A stretch of DNA of 54,574 nucleotides from Lentisphaerota bacterium (lineage in GTDB: Bacteria > Verrucomicrobiota > Lentisphaeria > Victivallales > Victivallaceae): NCBI GenBank assembly GCA_015061685.1, contig SUWD01000003.1, positions 134,018 to 188,591 on the forward strand. The letters run 5' to 3'. Below are positions 43,608-53,900 of the stretch, one piece after another. Each line of letters begins with the position of its first letter. Positions within the stretch are counted from its first letter, which is position 1. The position numbers were made by a program, and so were the translations under genes. The notes under the pieces were generated by a model. The model made no database searches. It was not told the DNA's origin and worked only from the letters and a program-made list of their open reading frames with translations.

Positions 43608-44982
43608 TATCGACCTCGGTTACCACCTTTTCAAAGATAGCGATCATGGTATTGAGGTCTTCACGGGAGACATTCAATGCACAGAGACAACGCATAACAG
43701 AACCGTTGCGGCCGCCTCTTTCCATGACCAGCTTGTTTTCGAAGCACTTTTTCTGCACTTTGGCAGCGATCTCTCCGCTGGCAGGCAGAGAACCGATCGT
43801 ATCGGGGGTGCCGTTGGGATCGACAAATTCGCAACCGGACATCAAACCTTTGCCGCGGATATCACCGATGATGGAAACTTTACTTTTCAATTCCTGCATT
43901 TTTTCCCGCAGGTAGTCGCCTTTTTCCCGGACTTCAGCGAGGAATTCCGGTTTGGAGACCCGGTTCATGACCACGGTTCCGGCACACATGGCGAGCTGGT
44001 TGCCGCGGAAAGTACCGGCATGGGAACCCGGCTGCCATTTATCCAGTTTCTTATTGTAGATGACCACGGACATCGGCTGGGTACCGCCGATAGCTTTGGA
44101 AGCGAGGATCACATCCGGCACGATATTGGCATATTCAAAGGCGAAAAATCTTCCGGAGCGTCCGATACCGCACTGGATCTCGTCAACGATCATGGGGATA
44201 TCCAATTCCTGCGTAACCCGGCGGATGGTCTGGAGAAACTCGACCGGAGCGGGAATAACACCGCCCTCACCCTGGATCGGCTCAAGAATGACTGCTGCCG
44301 GTTTGGTGATACCGCTTTCCGGATCTTTGAGAACTCTTTCAAAGTAATTGCAGCAGGCTTTGATACCGGCCTCGCCGCCGAGACCGAAAGGACAGCGGTA
44401 GTCGTAGGGATAGGGGAAGAAGTGGACTTCCGGCATCAGGGCGTGGACTTTTTCCTTGGCACTGATATTACCGGTAAGACCCAGAGCACCGTGTCCCATG
44501 CCGTGATAACCGCCGGAAAAGGCGATCACAGAGCTTCTGCCGGTGGCAGTTTTGCAGAGTTTGATCGCCGCATCGGTGGCATCGGTACCCGAAGGACTGC
44601 AGAACTGCAATTTGACATTGCCCTGCATCTCCTGCGGCAGAAGAGAAATGACGGTATGGACGAAACGGTCTTTTACCGGGGTGGTGAGATCCAGCGTATG
44701 AAGCGGAGCATTTTTGCTGATCAGGTCGATCATCGCCTGATTGACTTCGGGATCGTTGTGTCCCAGAGCGAGCGTACCGGCTCCGCAGAGAAAGTCGAGG
44801 TAACGGTTTCCTTCAACATCTTCGACCCATGAACCTTGTGCCTTGACCAGAGAAAAGGGAAATTTTCTGGGATAACTTCTGGCGTTTGATTCGGTTTGTT
44901 CCTGCCGTTGGATATAATCGGCGTTAGTTACCGGGGTGAAAATACCATTGTCCTTAAGGTCGTTATTAAGTGCCATTGCCAT
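43591..44982 (-). CDS. dat: Diaminobutyrate-2-oxoglutarate aminotransferase
   Basis: About 463 residues from ATG 44982; ATG 44976 is an alternative, and the longer frame to 45165 has no support. It makes L-2,4-diaminobutyrate from aspartate semialdehyde and glutamate with PLP. RSYPRKFPF, AGTLALGHNDPEV and LHTLDLTTPVKDRF are the hallmark stretches of the Dat/EctB group. The lysine is in ASKAIGGTQPM. AAAGGG precedes the start. It is followed by the overlapping decarboxylase gene. Confidence 0.93.
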   Translation of the reverse strand: MAMALNNDLKDNGIFTPVTNADYIQRQEQTESNARSYPRKFPFSLVKAQGSWVEDVEGNRYLDFLCGAGTLALGHNDPEVNQAMIDLISKNAPLHTLDLTTPVKDRFVHTVISLLPQEMQGNVKLQFCSPSGTDATDAAIKLCKTATGRSSVIAFSGGYHGMGHGALGLTGNISAKEKVHALMPEVHFFPYPYDYRCPFGLGGEAGIKACCNYFERVLKDPESGITKPAAVILEPIQGEGGVIPAPVEFLQTIRRVTQELDIPMIVDEIQCGIGRSGRFFAFEYANIVPDVILASKAIGGTQPMSVVIYNKKLDKWQPGSHAGTFRGNQLAMCAGTVVMNRVSKPEFLAEVREKGDYLREKMQELKSKVSIIGDIRGKGLMSGCEFVDPNGTPDTIGSLPASGEIAAKVQKKCFENKLVMERGGRNGSVMRCLCALNVSREDLNTMIAIFEKVVTEVDNEFKK

Positions 44983-45103
44983 GGGCCCTTTACTTTGTTG
45001 CCGGAATTGAACCTCGCTTCCGTTTTTTTTGTTAACAATCAGTGCCGCACCCACTGGACAAAAGGGGACGGCGGTTAAATAAACCTCTTTTTTTTTCACC
45101 AAA

Positions 45104-45118
45104 GTGCAGATACTGCAC
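45104..45118. promoter_or_regulatory. Palindrome in the dat leader
   Basis: GTGCAG-ATA-CTGCAC is a perfect dyad about 15 bases downstream of the predicted -10 of the dat promoter. It could be a repressor site or an RNA hairpin. Confidence 0.4.
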
Positions 45119-45132
45119 ATGGGGCGGTGTTT

Positions 45133-45160
45133 AAAATACACCAGTTTCCAAATAATGCAA
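45133..45160 (-). promoter_or_regulatory. Probable promoter of the dat-ddc operon
   Basis: Minus-strand TTGCAT (45160-45155), a 16-base spacer and TATTTT (45138-45133). The leader to ATG 44982 would be about 145 bases long. Confidence 0.5.
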
Positions 45161-45171
45161 AACAAGTTTGG

Positions 45172-45200
45172 AAAAAAACGGATTTTTTTGCCGTTTTTTT
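45172..45200 (-). terminator. Terminator after the arylamine N-acetyltransferase gene
   Basis: AAAAAAACGG pairs with CCGTTTTTTT around a nine-base A-rich loop. The T side of the stem serves as the tract on either strand. It lies 19 bases after the stop codon at 45219. Confidence 0.6.
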
Positions 45201-45218
45201 GCCGTTTTCAGGCAAATT

Positions 45219-46034
45219 TCACTTTATTTCCGGCATTTCCTCCACTTTGTAATGCAAATAAAAGTTATCCTCAAGGATCTGCTGCATCATCTCTTTACTG
45301 TCGATGGGGATGGAGGAAAGCACCCCCTTTTCCCGGATGCAGAACTTCCGCCGGGGATCAATGCCGTCGGATTCGGCAATAAAATACTGCGTGTCGGTAC
45401 TCTGCCGGTGGATAATAAGTTTCTGCCGGAAACGGGAAGTTGACGAAGCACTGCAAAAATAGTTGGCATACTCAAAATCCTGCGGATAGTGAGGATCTCC
45501 GGTAAAAGAGTAAGTTATGCTTCTGCCCTCCGGAGCTGCAACGGAAAAGGTCATCCCCAGAAGATCATCTTTTTCAAGAATATAACTGCGGAAACCGCGT
45601 TCCTGAAGCACTCCGGGCAGATATTCAAGGGGCGTGACCGGGCCGGCACCGCCGATGCCGGCATCGACCAGAAAAGTTCCCTCCTGACAGAGAACTTTCA
45701 GCACCCGGTGCCGCCGCATGGGGATCGCCGCACTTTCCCCGGAGTGCCAGCGGGCAAAAAATTCAGTCACCCCGTACCCCAGAGAGCGTAAAAGCTCAGC
45801 CAGAAGTCCATTCAGCTCAAAACAGTACCCGCCCCGACGGAGACGGACGATGCGGTTGAAAAGCGATTCAACATCCAGCGTGGGGATGTAACCGGAAACA
45901 AAGACCGGCAGATTGCTGTAAGCGATCTTCTCCAGATGAGATTGCTGGATACGGAAAAGATTTTCCCGGCAGGGTTTCACCGCATCCGGACAACCGAGCA
46001 GCTCCAGATACTCTTTTATCATGACTTTATCCAT
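45219..46034 (-). CDS. Arylamine N-acetyltransferase
   Basis: A 271-residue enzyme that transfers acetyl from acetyl-CoA to aromatic amines and hydrazines. The catalytic triad can be placed: Cys71 in RRGGYCFELN, His109 in RRHRVLKV and Asp124 in LVDAGIGG. Length fits the bacterial NAT family. It stands alone between its own promoter and terminator. In gut bacteria such enzymes can acetylate drugs such as 5-aminosalicylate; activity here is untested. Confidence 0.95.
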   Translation of the reverse strand: MDKVMIKEYLELLGCPDAVKPCRENLFRIQQSHLEKIAYSNLPVFVSGYIPTLDVESLFNRIVRLRRGGYCFELNGLLAELLRSLGYGVTEFFARWHSGESAAIPMRRHRVLKVLCQEGTFLVDAGIGGAGPVTPLEYLPGVLQERGFRSYILEKDDLLGMTFSVAAPEGRSITYSFTGDPHYPQDFEYANYFCSASSTSRFRQKLIIHRQSTDTQYFIAESDGIDPRRKFCIREKGVLSSIPIDSKEMMQQILEDNFYLHYKVEEMPEIK

Positions 46035-46072
46035 CGTACATTTTCTCCACTATGTTTGCATATCATCTCTCC

Positions 46073-46101
46073 AATATACACCGGAAAAAACGATTATACA
46101 A
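46073..46101 (-). promoter_or_regulatory. Sigma-70 promoter of the N-acetyltransferase gene
   Basis: Minus-strand TTGTAT (46101-46096), a 17-base spacer and TATATT (46078-46073), about 40 bases before ATG 46034. Confidence 0.65.
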
Positions 46102-46131
46102 TAGAGGCAAGTTCAAAAAACGCCGATACGA

Positions 46132-47523
46132 TCAAAGATCCTTATTATTGTAAGCACTGCGGATGATCTTCCCCCAGAGGGTATTTATTTCCAGCATACC
46201 GTCAAAACGTGAAGATATATACTCCTCAAGCAGTGCCGGGGTGAAAAGTTCCCCCAGTTTCAGACGGAATTCCGCTTTCAGCTCATCGGCACGCTCCTGC
46301 GTTATCCGGACTCCGTCGAGGAAATTACGCGTCAATTCATCAGTGGCGGTATTGGTGATATATTTGGGATAGAGAGCATAATTTTCTCCGAAACAGGCAT
46401 CGCAATACACCCACAATGAATCCAGTTTGTTGAAAAGAGTATAGATCTCCAAGATCTCCTTATTGCGGGAAACTTTTTCTCCGGCTTCCGCAAGCATAGC
46501 GGCTGCCGCCACCGGTTCTGTCCCCAGTTTGCCGATGAATTCAGCCGATTCAAGACCGAAATAATCCCGGACAAACTCCTGCCGGAATTTCTCCCGGTCG
46601 GTGATTTTGCCGTGATTGAGCGAATAAGCCAGATAAGCGAGCATATAGAAGCTCTGCGGCAGTGTTGCTGCCAACTGACTTAAACCGTGATTGCGTCCCC
46701 AGATCGTACCGATATGCCCCTTCAACGGGAATTTCTCAAGCACACCGCACCAGTCGTTGACATTTTTCTCCACGGCACTCTGCCTGCCCATTCCCCGGTA
46801 ACGCTCATCATTCTGGATCTTTGATGCCCCCCAGACCTCCGGAGATTTGGCACACATTTTTTCCACGATCTTCTCATCGACGCCCAGATACTGCCAGACG
46901 CAGGGGATGACCATCGGCAGCAATTCATCGAGCTTTGCCGACTCCCGTTTGCGGAAAGTATCATCCCAGACGATCACCTTTTTGCCGTGTGCTTTGACAA
47001 ACTTTGTGCAATGTATCACATGGTCAATGAAAAGATCAAATCTCTCATCTGTCGAACAGCGTGAACAAAGAATGTGAAAATTGAATTCATCCGCTCCGAT
47101 GTGGAAATAACGGCATCCGGGGAAAAATTCCAGAATTTCCGTGGTCATAGTCTGCCAGATAGCAAAAGGTTCAGCCGGATCGGCAAGACACCACTGACTG
47201 GTCGTCTCTCTCGGCGGATTCCCGTCCCGCAAATGGCGGTACTTATCATGTTTGAGGACATAATCCAGGTGTCCGGCACACTGCACCAGCGGAATGATCT
47301 GCATTTCAAGCCTGCCGCACAACTCCCGGAACGAACTGAATTCCTCTCTGCTCCACGCATCGGGATGGACGATCTCCGTCAAACTCTCATAGGGGAACTT
47401 ATCCTCAAATTCAACAAGGACGGCATTGTACCCCATACGGGATAATTCCGGAAGCAGTTTCAACATAAATTCCGCTTTCGGGATCATCCCTTTCATATCA
47501 AAATGAAATGCTTTTATATCCAT
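46132..47523 (-). CDS. GH20-like beta-N-acetylhexosaminidase, no signal peptide
   Basis: A 463-residue protein with a TIM-barrel catalytic core. The HIGADEF motif (His141 to Glu146, with catalytic pair Asp145-Glu146) is diagnostic for GH20-type enzymes, which use the substrate acetamido group. It begins MDIKAFHFDMKGM with no secretion signal and no N-terminal GH20b domain, so it probably acts in the cytoplasm on imported oligosaccharides. It follows the 1144-residue paralog by 16 bases, at the end of a multi-gene polysaccharide operon. Confidence 0.85.
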   Translation of the reverse strand: MDIKAFHFDMKGMIPKAEFMLKLLPELSRMGYNAVLVEFEDKFPYESLTEIVHPDAWSREEFSSFRELCGRLEMQIIPLVQCAGHLDYVLKHDKYRHLRDGNPPRETTSQWCLADPAEPFAIWQTMTTEILEFFPGCRYFHIGADEFNFHILCSRCSTDERFDLFIDHVIHCTKFVKAHGKKVIVWDDTFRKRESAKLDELLPMVIPCVWQYLGVDEKIVEKMCAKSPEVWGASKIQNDERYRGMGRQSAVEKNVNDWCGVLEKFPLKGHIGTIWGRNHGLSQLAATLPQSFYMLAYLAYSLNHGKITDREKFRQEFVRDYFGLESAEFIGKLGTEPVAAAAMLAEAGEKVSRNKEILEIYTLFNKLDSLWVYCDACFGENYALYPKYITNTATDELTRNFLDGVRITQERADELKAEFRLKLGELFTPALLEEYISSRFDGMLEINTLWGKIIRSAYNNKDL

Positions 47524-47539
47524 AATTTACCGTTCAATA

Positions 47540-50500
47540 TCACTTTATCAACTGCCAATCAAGTACCAGCCCCTGCCATTGCCCGGAAGTACTGAAATAT
47601 ACAGGTTTCTCCGGACTGACAGTGAAACTTTCAGAACTGATCAACTCCTCTTTACCCGGAGAAATTTCGAATTCTGCCAGACATTTCCCGCCTTGAGTCA
47701 TGATCAGCTTTCCACTTCCGGAAACCTGTGAAACTTTGACTTTACATTTCACAGTTCCGGGAACAGCTTTTACCGGATTGAATGAAACTGACGTATTGTT
47801 CCTCAACCATCCGATAAATGACCCGTCAACGGCACGATTTGCATTCAATACGGTTGTTGCTGTTCCGAAAGGGATCGGTTTTTCCGGGTCGAAACTCTCT
47901 CTGGAAACCGTATTGGCAAGTTTCACCATATCCTGGGGAGATAATCCGGCGGAGAATTTTCCGATACGGAGCATATACTGCTTGATTCTCCCGGCTTCTT
48001 TTCCGGCAGCCGGATTAATTTCGTCTGCCATCACCATTACGGCGAATGATTCACCGTCAAGGTTCATTTTTCCGGCAGGGATCATACCTTTTTCGCCGTA
48101 AATGCCGATTATCTTTTTGCCGTAACGCTTCAAGTCAAGCTCAAAAGAAGCTTTTTCTGCGTAAGGATTGACCATTATCACAACAGTAACACCGTCATTG
48201 CGGCTGAAAATCCCGGTGATGATGCGGTTCGTTGTCACCTCCAATCCGCCGTCCCGGTGACGGTTGCCCCAGTCACACTTGGCAGTGCCCGGATGGGTGA
48301 TAAATTTTACCGGAGCGAGCATTTCACCCTCGTTGAAATATTCCAGAAGCATGTTGCGTACATGACAGGCTTTTTTGAAAAAGAGCCGCTGCTCATCCTG
48401 AGTCATATTCACCGGCTGAAACCATCCAAGCTGTTCTGCTGAAGCAAGCTGAATAGCGATTTTCGGAAAAAACTGGCGGTAATATTTCGGTGATATCACG
48501 CCGTAATTGAACTGCCGTCCGGTGAATTGCACTCTGCCATGATAGATCGCCATAAAAACCGGATCTATACCATACCATCTCCAGATCATCAATCCATCCA
48601 TCATGTCGATAAATGCTTCGGCACCGTCTTCACAATCATGACCGGAACCGGGATTTTTCCGCCGGATCTCCGACATGAATTTACGGTGTCCGCGGATCCA
48701 TGCTTTCGGGTCATTGACAAGGTGATCGTGTGCCGGGTCAAAACAGTTGTAAGGCCGGGCAGCAGCGATTTCATCGTGATACAGGGAGGTAAATCCGTAA
48801 CCCAGCACCCGGGTGGACATATCCACCATGAAATTCTGCCATCCGGCAGCTTCCGGACACATGATCGCATAGGAATGCTTGATCGATTTTTGTTTCGCCA
48901 GCGACTGATAATATTCGTAATTCATCGTCCCATCGGGATTTTTCACTGCGAATTTTTTACCGTGTGAAGTAAACATGTAATCATATTCATTATCACCGCC
49001 GTCTTTTACCGCCCACAAGCGGGAATCAATGTAAGGCTTGATATAAATATCTTTCTTTTCACCGATATCTTTGAGAAACGCCTCAATGCTGTCAAAAGGA
49101 TAAAAATGCGGCCACGCATTCTTTTTTCCATCATACCAGCCGTACAGGTGAATACCATAGGGAAGTTCCAGATAATCCCGGAAAAATTTCATCTCTGCGG
49201 CGATGATCTCCGGATCTTTTTTATAAGCCCAGTGAGAGTAGTGTACCTGAACCCAGCCGGGCAGATCACGGAACCACTTCGCCGTGTCTTTGCGGGGCAG
49301 ATCCTTTATCCACCACTTTGCCTTTGCCTCAAGGAATTTCCGGTAAACTTTAGTCGCCTCGAACCATTCACCGTCATAGAGTTCTATTGCGGAAACACCG
49401 CTCATATCGTAACTGTTGCCGCCGGTGCTTCCGGCTTTCCACGGAGCGAAACCGGTCCAGTATGCGACAAGCTCCCCTTTCCGTCCTTGAGCATAATACT
49501 GTTTAATTTCAGCATCGGGGTCTTCAAAAGCAAAATAAATACCGCTTTTACGGTCATAGTACGCACCGAACTGCATGGAAAGATAAGAACGCGGATAATA
49601 CATATCCTGCCTTACCCGGGGGTGAGTGGACGCAGTCGGATTATCTACAATCACCCCTTCCATATAAGGATAAAGCATTTTGTCCTCACCGGCATCAAGT
49701 CTGGCAAAGGTCGTATCCGGGAAAACCACCTCCTGCAAAAGCTGTTCCGGGTCGGTCATGACGGCTTTGATGTGACTTTCCAATCTGGCGTTACCATCAA
49801 AGTTCTGGGTGATCGTAACTGCGGCTGCATGATTTTTAAAAGTCAATATAGCCTGATTCCCTGATATTTCAACGTTTTTATCCCACTTGGATTCACTGGA
49901 GGTGTAACCGCTTCTTCTTTTGCCGGCAAGGGTTTTAAGCCGGAAACTCATACTTTTTTTTCCGAAAATCTCCCGGTTGCTTTTACGGTCAAACATACCG
50001 GTAAGCGGAAAGGCTGAACCCGTCCCTTTGAGAATATAACAAAGTGCAGCACGTTTACCGGTCATAAGATAAATTGCAGACTGCACCGTGTTTATTTTTT
50101 CTGCTGCTTCTTCCAAACTTTTTGCGGAAATATTTTCCATCTTTTTCAATGCCGCACTCAAAACCTCCTGATCAGCTCCATTGGCAGCCGCCCGGATGAT
50201 CGAACCGGTGAACCACTGACGGGCAGGCAGGGAAGAGGGTAATCTGTCCAATGCCTGCTGCAGTGCCGGGATCACGGAGTGATTGCTCTCTTTTTTGATC
50301 TTCACAAGTTTGCAGCTTTCCGCTTCTTTGAAAAGTTCTTCCTGAGTAAGGGCCCTGTCCTCCATGCGGAAAAAAACGATTTTTCCCTGCATTGCCCAGA
50401 CATCTCCGGCAGCACCGCGTCCCAGAGTGACGGGGGATTCCGGTTCATTGAGGGTATAACCGAAGTTTTCGGTACGGGCTTCAAGTTCACCATTGATGTA

Positions 50501-50974
50501 AATTTCGATGGTATAACCGTATTTGCCCTCCTCGACCTGTACTATCGGTTTAATGACCAATGAGTAGTGATTCCATGAGCCGGGTTCTGCAGGCTTGCCG
50601 CCGTCTGTACGGGAAACATACATCTTTCCGCTGTGCAGATAAGCGGTCATCGCCCCTCTGTCAAAACGGGAAAGCATCCAGCTCTCTTTTTTCCAGAAAA
50701 GATCCTGTCCCCATGCAGGCAGTTTGTCAAATGCCGCCACACAACTGATGGTCAAACCGCTTTTGCTCAATTTGATATTTTCGGTACCGGCGACCTCTGC
50801 CCGGCTTTTGCCGCCTTTGATGATCAATATACCATTTTTTATTTCCGCACCGTCAAAAAGCCGCAGATTACTGCCTTTACTGAAATCCGCTTCAACGACC
50901 GCCGCCTTGAGCGGCAATGCCGCAAAAAGGCATGATACAGTCAGTACAAAAAGATTTTTCATCCGGAAAATCAT
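47540..50974 (-). CDS. Large secreted LamG/DUF6259-like protein, paralog 2
   Basis: A 1144-residue exported protein (signal peptide MKNLFVLTVSCLFAALPLKA within the first 25 residues). The N-terminal 200 residues form a LamG/concanavalin-like fold (YTIEIYINGELEARTEN). A middle TIM-barrel-like region resembles DUF6259 proteins (WFRDLPGWVQVHYSHW, YHDEIAAARPYNCF, HDCEDGAEAFIDMMDGL), with a beta-rich C-terminus. Likely a glycosidase, substrate unknown. ATG 50974 is chosen for the GGAG eleven bases upstream; ATG 50962 is an alternative. It begins five bases after its upstream paralog. Confidence 0.8.
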   Translation of the reverse strand: MIFRMKNLFVLTVSCLFAALPLKAAVVEADFSKGSNLRLFDGAEIKNGILIIKGGKSRAEVAGTENIKLSKSGLTISCVAAFDKLPAWGQDLFWKKESWMLSRFDRGAMTAYLHSGKMYVSRTDGGKPAEPGSWNHYSLVIKPIVQVEEGKYGYTIEIYINGELEARTENFGYTLNEPESPVTLGRGAAGDVWAMQGKIVFFRMEDRALTQEELFKEAESCKLVKIKKESNHSVIPALQQALDRLPSSLPARQWFTGSIIRAAANGADQEVLSAALKKMENISAKSLEEAAEKINTVQSAIYLMTGKRAALCYILKGTGSAFPLTGMFDRKSNREIFGKKSMSFRLKTLAGKRRSGYTSSESKWDKNVEISGNQAILTFKNHAAAVTITQNFDGNARLESHIKAVMTDPEQLLQEVVFPDTTFARLDAGEDKMLYPYMEGVIVDNPTASTHPRVRQDMYYPRSYLSMQFGAYYDRKSGIYFAFEDPDAEIKQYYAQGRKGELVAYWTGFAPWKAGSTGGNSYDMSGVSAIELYDGEWFEATKVYRKFLEAKAKWWIKDLPRKDTAKWFRDLPGWVQVHYSHWAYKKDPEIIAAEMKFFRDYLELPYGIHLYGWYDGKKNAWPHFYPFDSIEAFLKDIGEKKDIYIKPYIDSRLWAVKDGGDNEYDYMFTSHGKKFAVKNPDGTMNYEYYQSLAKQKSIKHSYAIMCPEAAGWQNFMVDMSTRVLGYGFTSLYHDEIAAARPYNCFDPAHDHLVNDPKAWIRGHRKFMSEIRRKNPGSGHDCEDGAEAFIDMMDGLMIWRWYGIDPVFMAIYHGRVQFTGRQFNYGVISPKYYRQFFPKIAIQLASAEQLGWFQPVNMTQDEQRLFFKKACHVRNMLLEYFNEGEMLAPVKFITHPGTAKCDWGNRHRDGGLEVTTNRIITGIFSRNDGVTVVIMVNPYAEKASFELDLKRYGKKIIGIYGEKGMIPAGKMNLDGESFAVMVMADEINPAAGKEAGRIKQYMLRIGKFSAGLSPQDMVKLANTVSRESFDPEKPIPFGTATTVLNANRAVDGSFIGWLRNNTSVSFNPVKAVPGTVKCKVKVSQVSGSGKLIMTQGGKCLAEFEISPGKEELISSESFTVSPEKPVYFSTSGQWQGLVLDWQLIK

Positions 50975-50979
50975 ATTAC

Positions 50980-53900
50980 TTATTTCTCCATTTCAACAAA
51001 TTGCCAATCCAATAATCTGCCCTGCCAATTACCGGAGGCTTTGAAAATTACCGGTACACCTTGAATCAATGCAACTTTTTTGCGACTGACAACTTTTTCT
51101 GAACCGGAGACTATTTCAAACTCTGCAACGGATACATCGTTTTGAAGCAATTCCAATTTACCGTTGCCGGTGACACCAAACAAACGGACTTGAATTGTTC
51201 GTGCTTCAGCAGGGACTTTCACCGGATGAAAAGCAAACAGCGGGGTACTTCTCAACCATGCGGCAAAAGAACCGTCTGCGGCACGATTGGCATTCAGCAT
51301 CGCAGATGCCTTACCGAAAGACACCGGCTGGACGGGATCAAATCCGACCTTGCCGGGGATGGTCAATCTCACTGCATCCTGCGGAGAAAGTCCGGCAGCA
51401 AATCTGCCGATACGGAGCATGTATTTTTCAACTCTTGCCGCCTCTTTTTCCGCTTCAGGAGTGACTTTATCAGCCAGAACCATTACCGCAAAAGATTCAC
51501 CGTCAAGGCTCATTTTACCGGATGAAAGTGTACCTTTTTCCCCGTAAATGCCGATTATCTTTTTGCCGTAACGCTTCAAATCAAGCTCAAAGGAGGCTTT
51601 TTCTGCGTAGGGATTGACAATAATCAGCACACTGACACCGTCTTTGCGGCTGAAAATTCCGGTGATGATGCGGTTCGTGGTCACTTCAGCCCCCGCATCA
51701 CGGTGACGGTTGCCCCAGTCACACTTGGCAGTGCCCGGATGGGTGATAAATTTTACCGGAGCGAGCATTTCGCCCTCGTTGAAGTATTCCAGAAGCATGT
51801 TGCGTACATGACAGGCTTTTTTGAAAAAGAGCCGCTGGTCATCATTCTGAAGATTATTGAGATGGAACCAGCCGAGCTGTTCCCCTGCCGCAAGCTGAAT
51901 GGCTATTTTCGGGAAAAACTGCCGGTGCATTTTAGGCGGTGCAAACGGATAGTTGAATTGTCTGCCGGTAAACTGTATCCTGCCGCCGTAGATCGCCATA
52001 AAAACCGGATCTATACCATACCATCTCCAGATCATCAGACCATCCATCATATCGATAAATGCTTCGGCACCGTCTTCGCAGTCATGACCTGTATTCGGAT
52101 TTCTTCTGCGTATATCAGACATGAATTTGCGGTGTTCGGCTATCCACATTTTCGGGTCATTCATCAAATGCCCGTGAGTCGGCTCAAAGCAGTTATAGGG
52201 ACGGGCGGCGGCGATTTCATCATGATAGAGTGCATGGAAGCCATATCCGATGACCCGTGTACACATATCTGCATAAAATTTCCGCCATCCTTCGGCCCCG
52301 GGGCACATGATCGCATACGATCTCATCGGCGATTTTTTATTGACATAGGTAATGTAATTTTCAAAATTCATTGTCCCGTCAGGATTTTTCACGGCAAATT
52401 TGGCACCGTGAGAAGTGAACATATAGTCATATTCACCATGACCGCCGTCTTTGACCGACCACAAACGGGCATTGAGATATGGTTTCACATAAATATCTTT
52501 TTTCTCACCGATATTTTTGAGAAATGCCGCCAGATTGTCATAAGGGTAATAGTGGGGACGCAAATTTTTATTCACATCATTCCACCCCATCAGAGCTATA
52601 CCGTAAGGCAATTCCAGATATTCCCGGAAATATTTCAGCTCCGCAGCCACGATTTCAGGATCACGGCGGTATGACCAGTGGGAATAGTGTACCTGAACCC
52701 AGCCGGGCAGATCACGGAACCACTTTGCCGTATCTTTGCGGGGGAGTTCCTTTATCCACCACTTGGCTTTGCTTTCAAGAAATTTACGGTAGATCCGTGC
52801 CGCTTCATACCATTCACCATCGTAAAGTTCGATAGCGGAAACTCCGCTCATATCATAGCTGTTGCCGCCGGTACTGCCCGCTTTCCACGGAGCAAAACCT
52901 GTCCAATAGGCTATCAGATCGCCGCGTTGTCCCTGTGCATAATACTGTTTGAGTTCTGCATCGGGGTCTTCAAAAGCGAAATATATACCGCTTCTGTTGT
53001 CGTAATATGCCCCGAACTGCATGGACAGATAACTGCGCGGATAGACCATATTCTGACGCACACGGGGGTGATTCATAACGGTTGGATCATCGACGATCAC
53101 GCCTTCCATATAAGGATAAAGCATCCTGTCTTTACCGTCATTGAGTCTGGCAAAAAGAGTATTGGGGAAAACGACCTCTTTCAAAAGCTGTTTCGGGTCA
53201 GTCATCACCGCTTTTATGTGACTTTCAAGCCGTGCATTACCGTCAAACTTCTGGGTAACAGTGACAGTTGCGGCATGATTTTTGAAGGTCAGAACCGCCG
53301 AATTACCGGAAATTTTCACACTCTTATCCCATTTTGAACTGCCGGCACTGTAACCGCTGCGTTTTTTGCCGATTGCAGTTTTCAAAATGAAATCCATACT
53401 GCGTTTTCCGAAAATTTCCCTGCCGCTTTTACGGTCAAGCATTCCTGTAAGGGGAAAAGCGGAATCGGAGTTTTTCAGAATGTAACAGAGTGCGGCACGT
53501 TTACCGGTCATGATATAAAGAACATCCTGAACAGAATTGAATTTTTCCGCAGCTTCTTCCAAAGTTGCAGCAGAAATATTTTCCGCTTTTTCCAGAGCGG
53601 CGGCAAGAACCGCCTGGTCAGCTCCGTTGGCGGCGGCACGGCGTACGGATGAAATCAGCCACTGACGTGCAGGGAATGTTGCAGGGAGCTTATCAACAGA
53701 GTGTTTCAAAGCAGGAGTTATTTCCTGATATTTTCCCAGATTGAGCTTGACCTGTTTATATTTTGAAAGTTTCCCGATCAACTCATCCTGAGTCAATGCA
53801 CGGTCATCCATGCTGAATGCGGAAATTCTGCCGTACATTTCCCACACTTTGCCTGCCTTGCCCCAGCCGAGAGTAACAGGGAATGATGATTCGTTGATGG

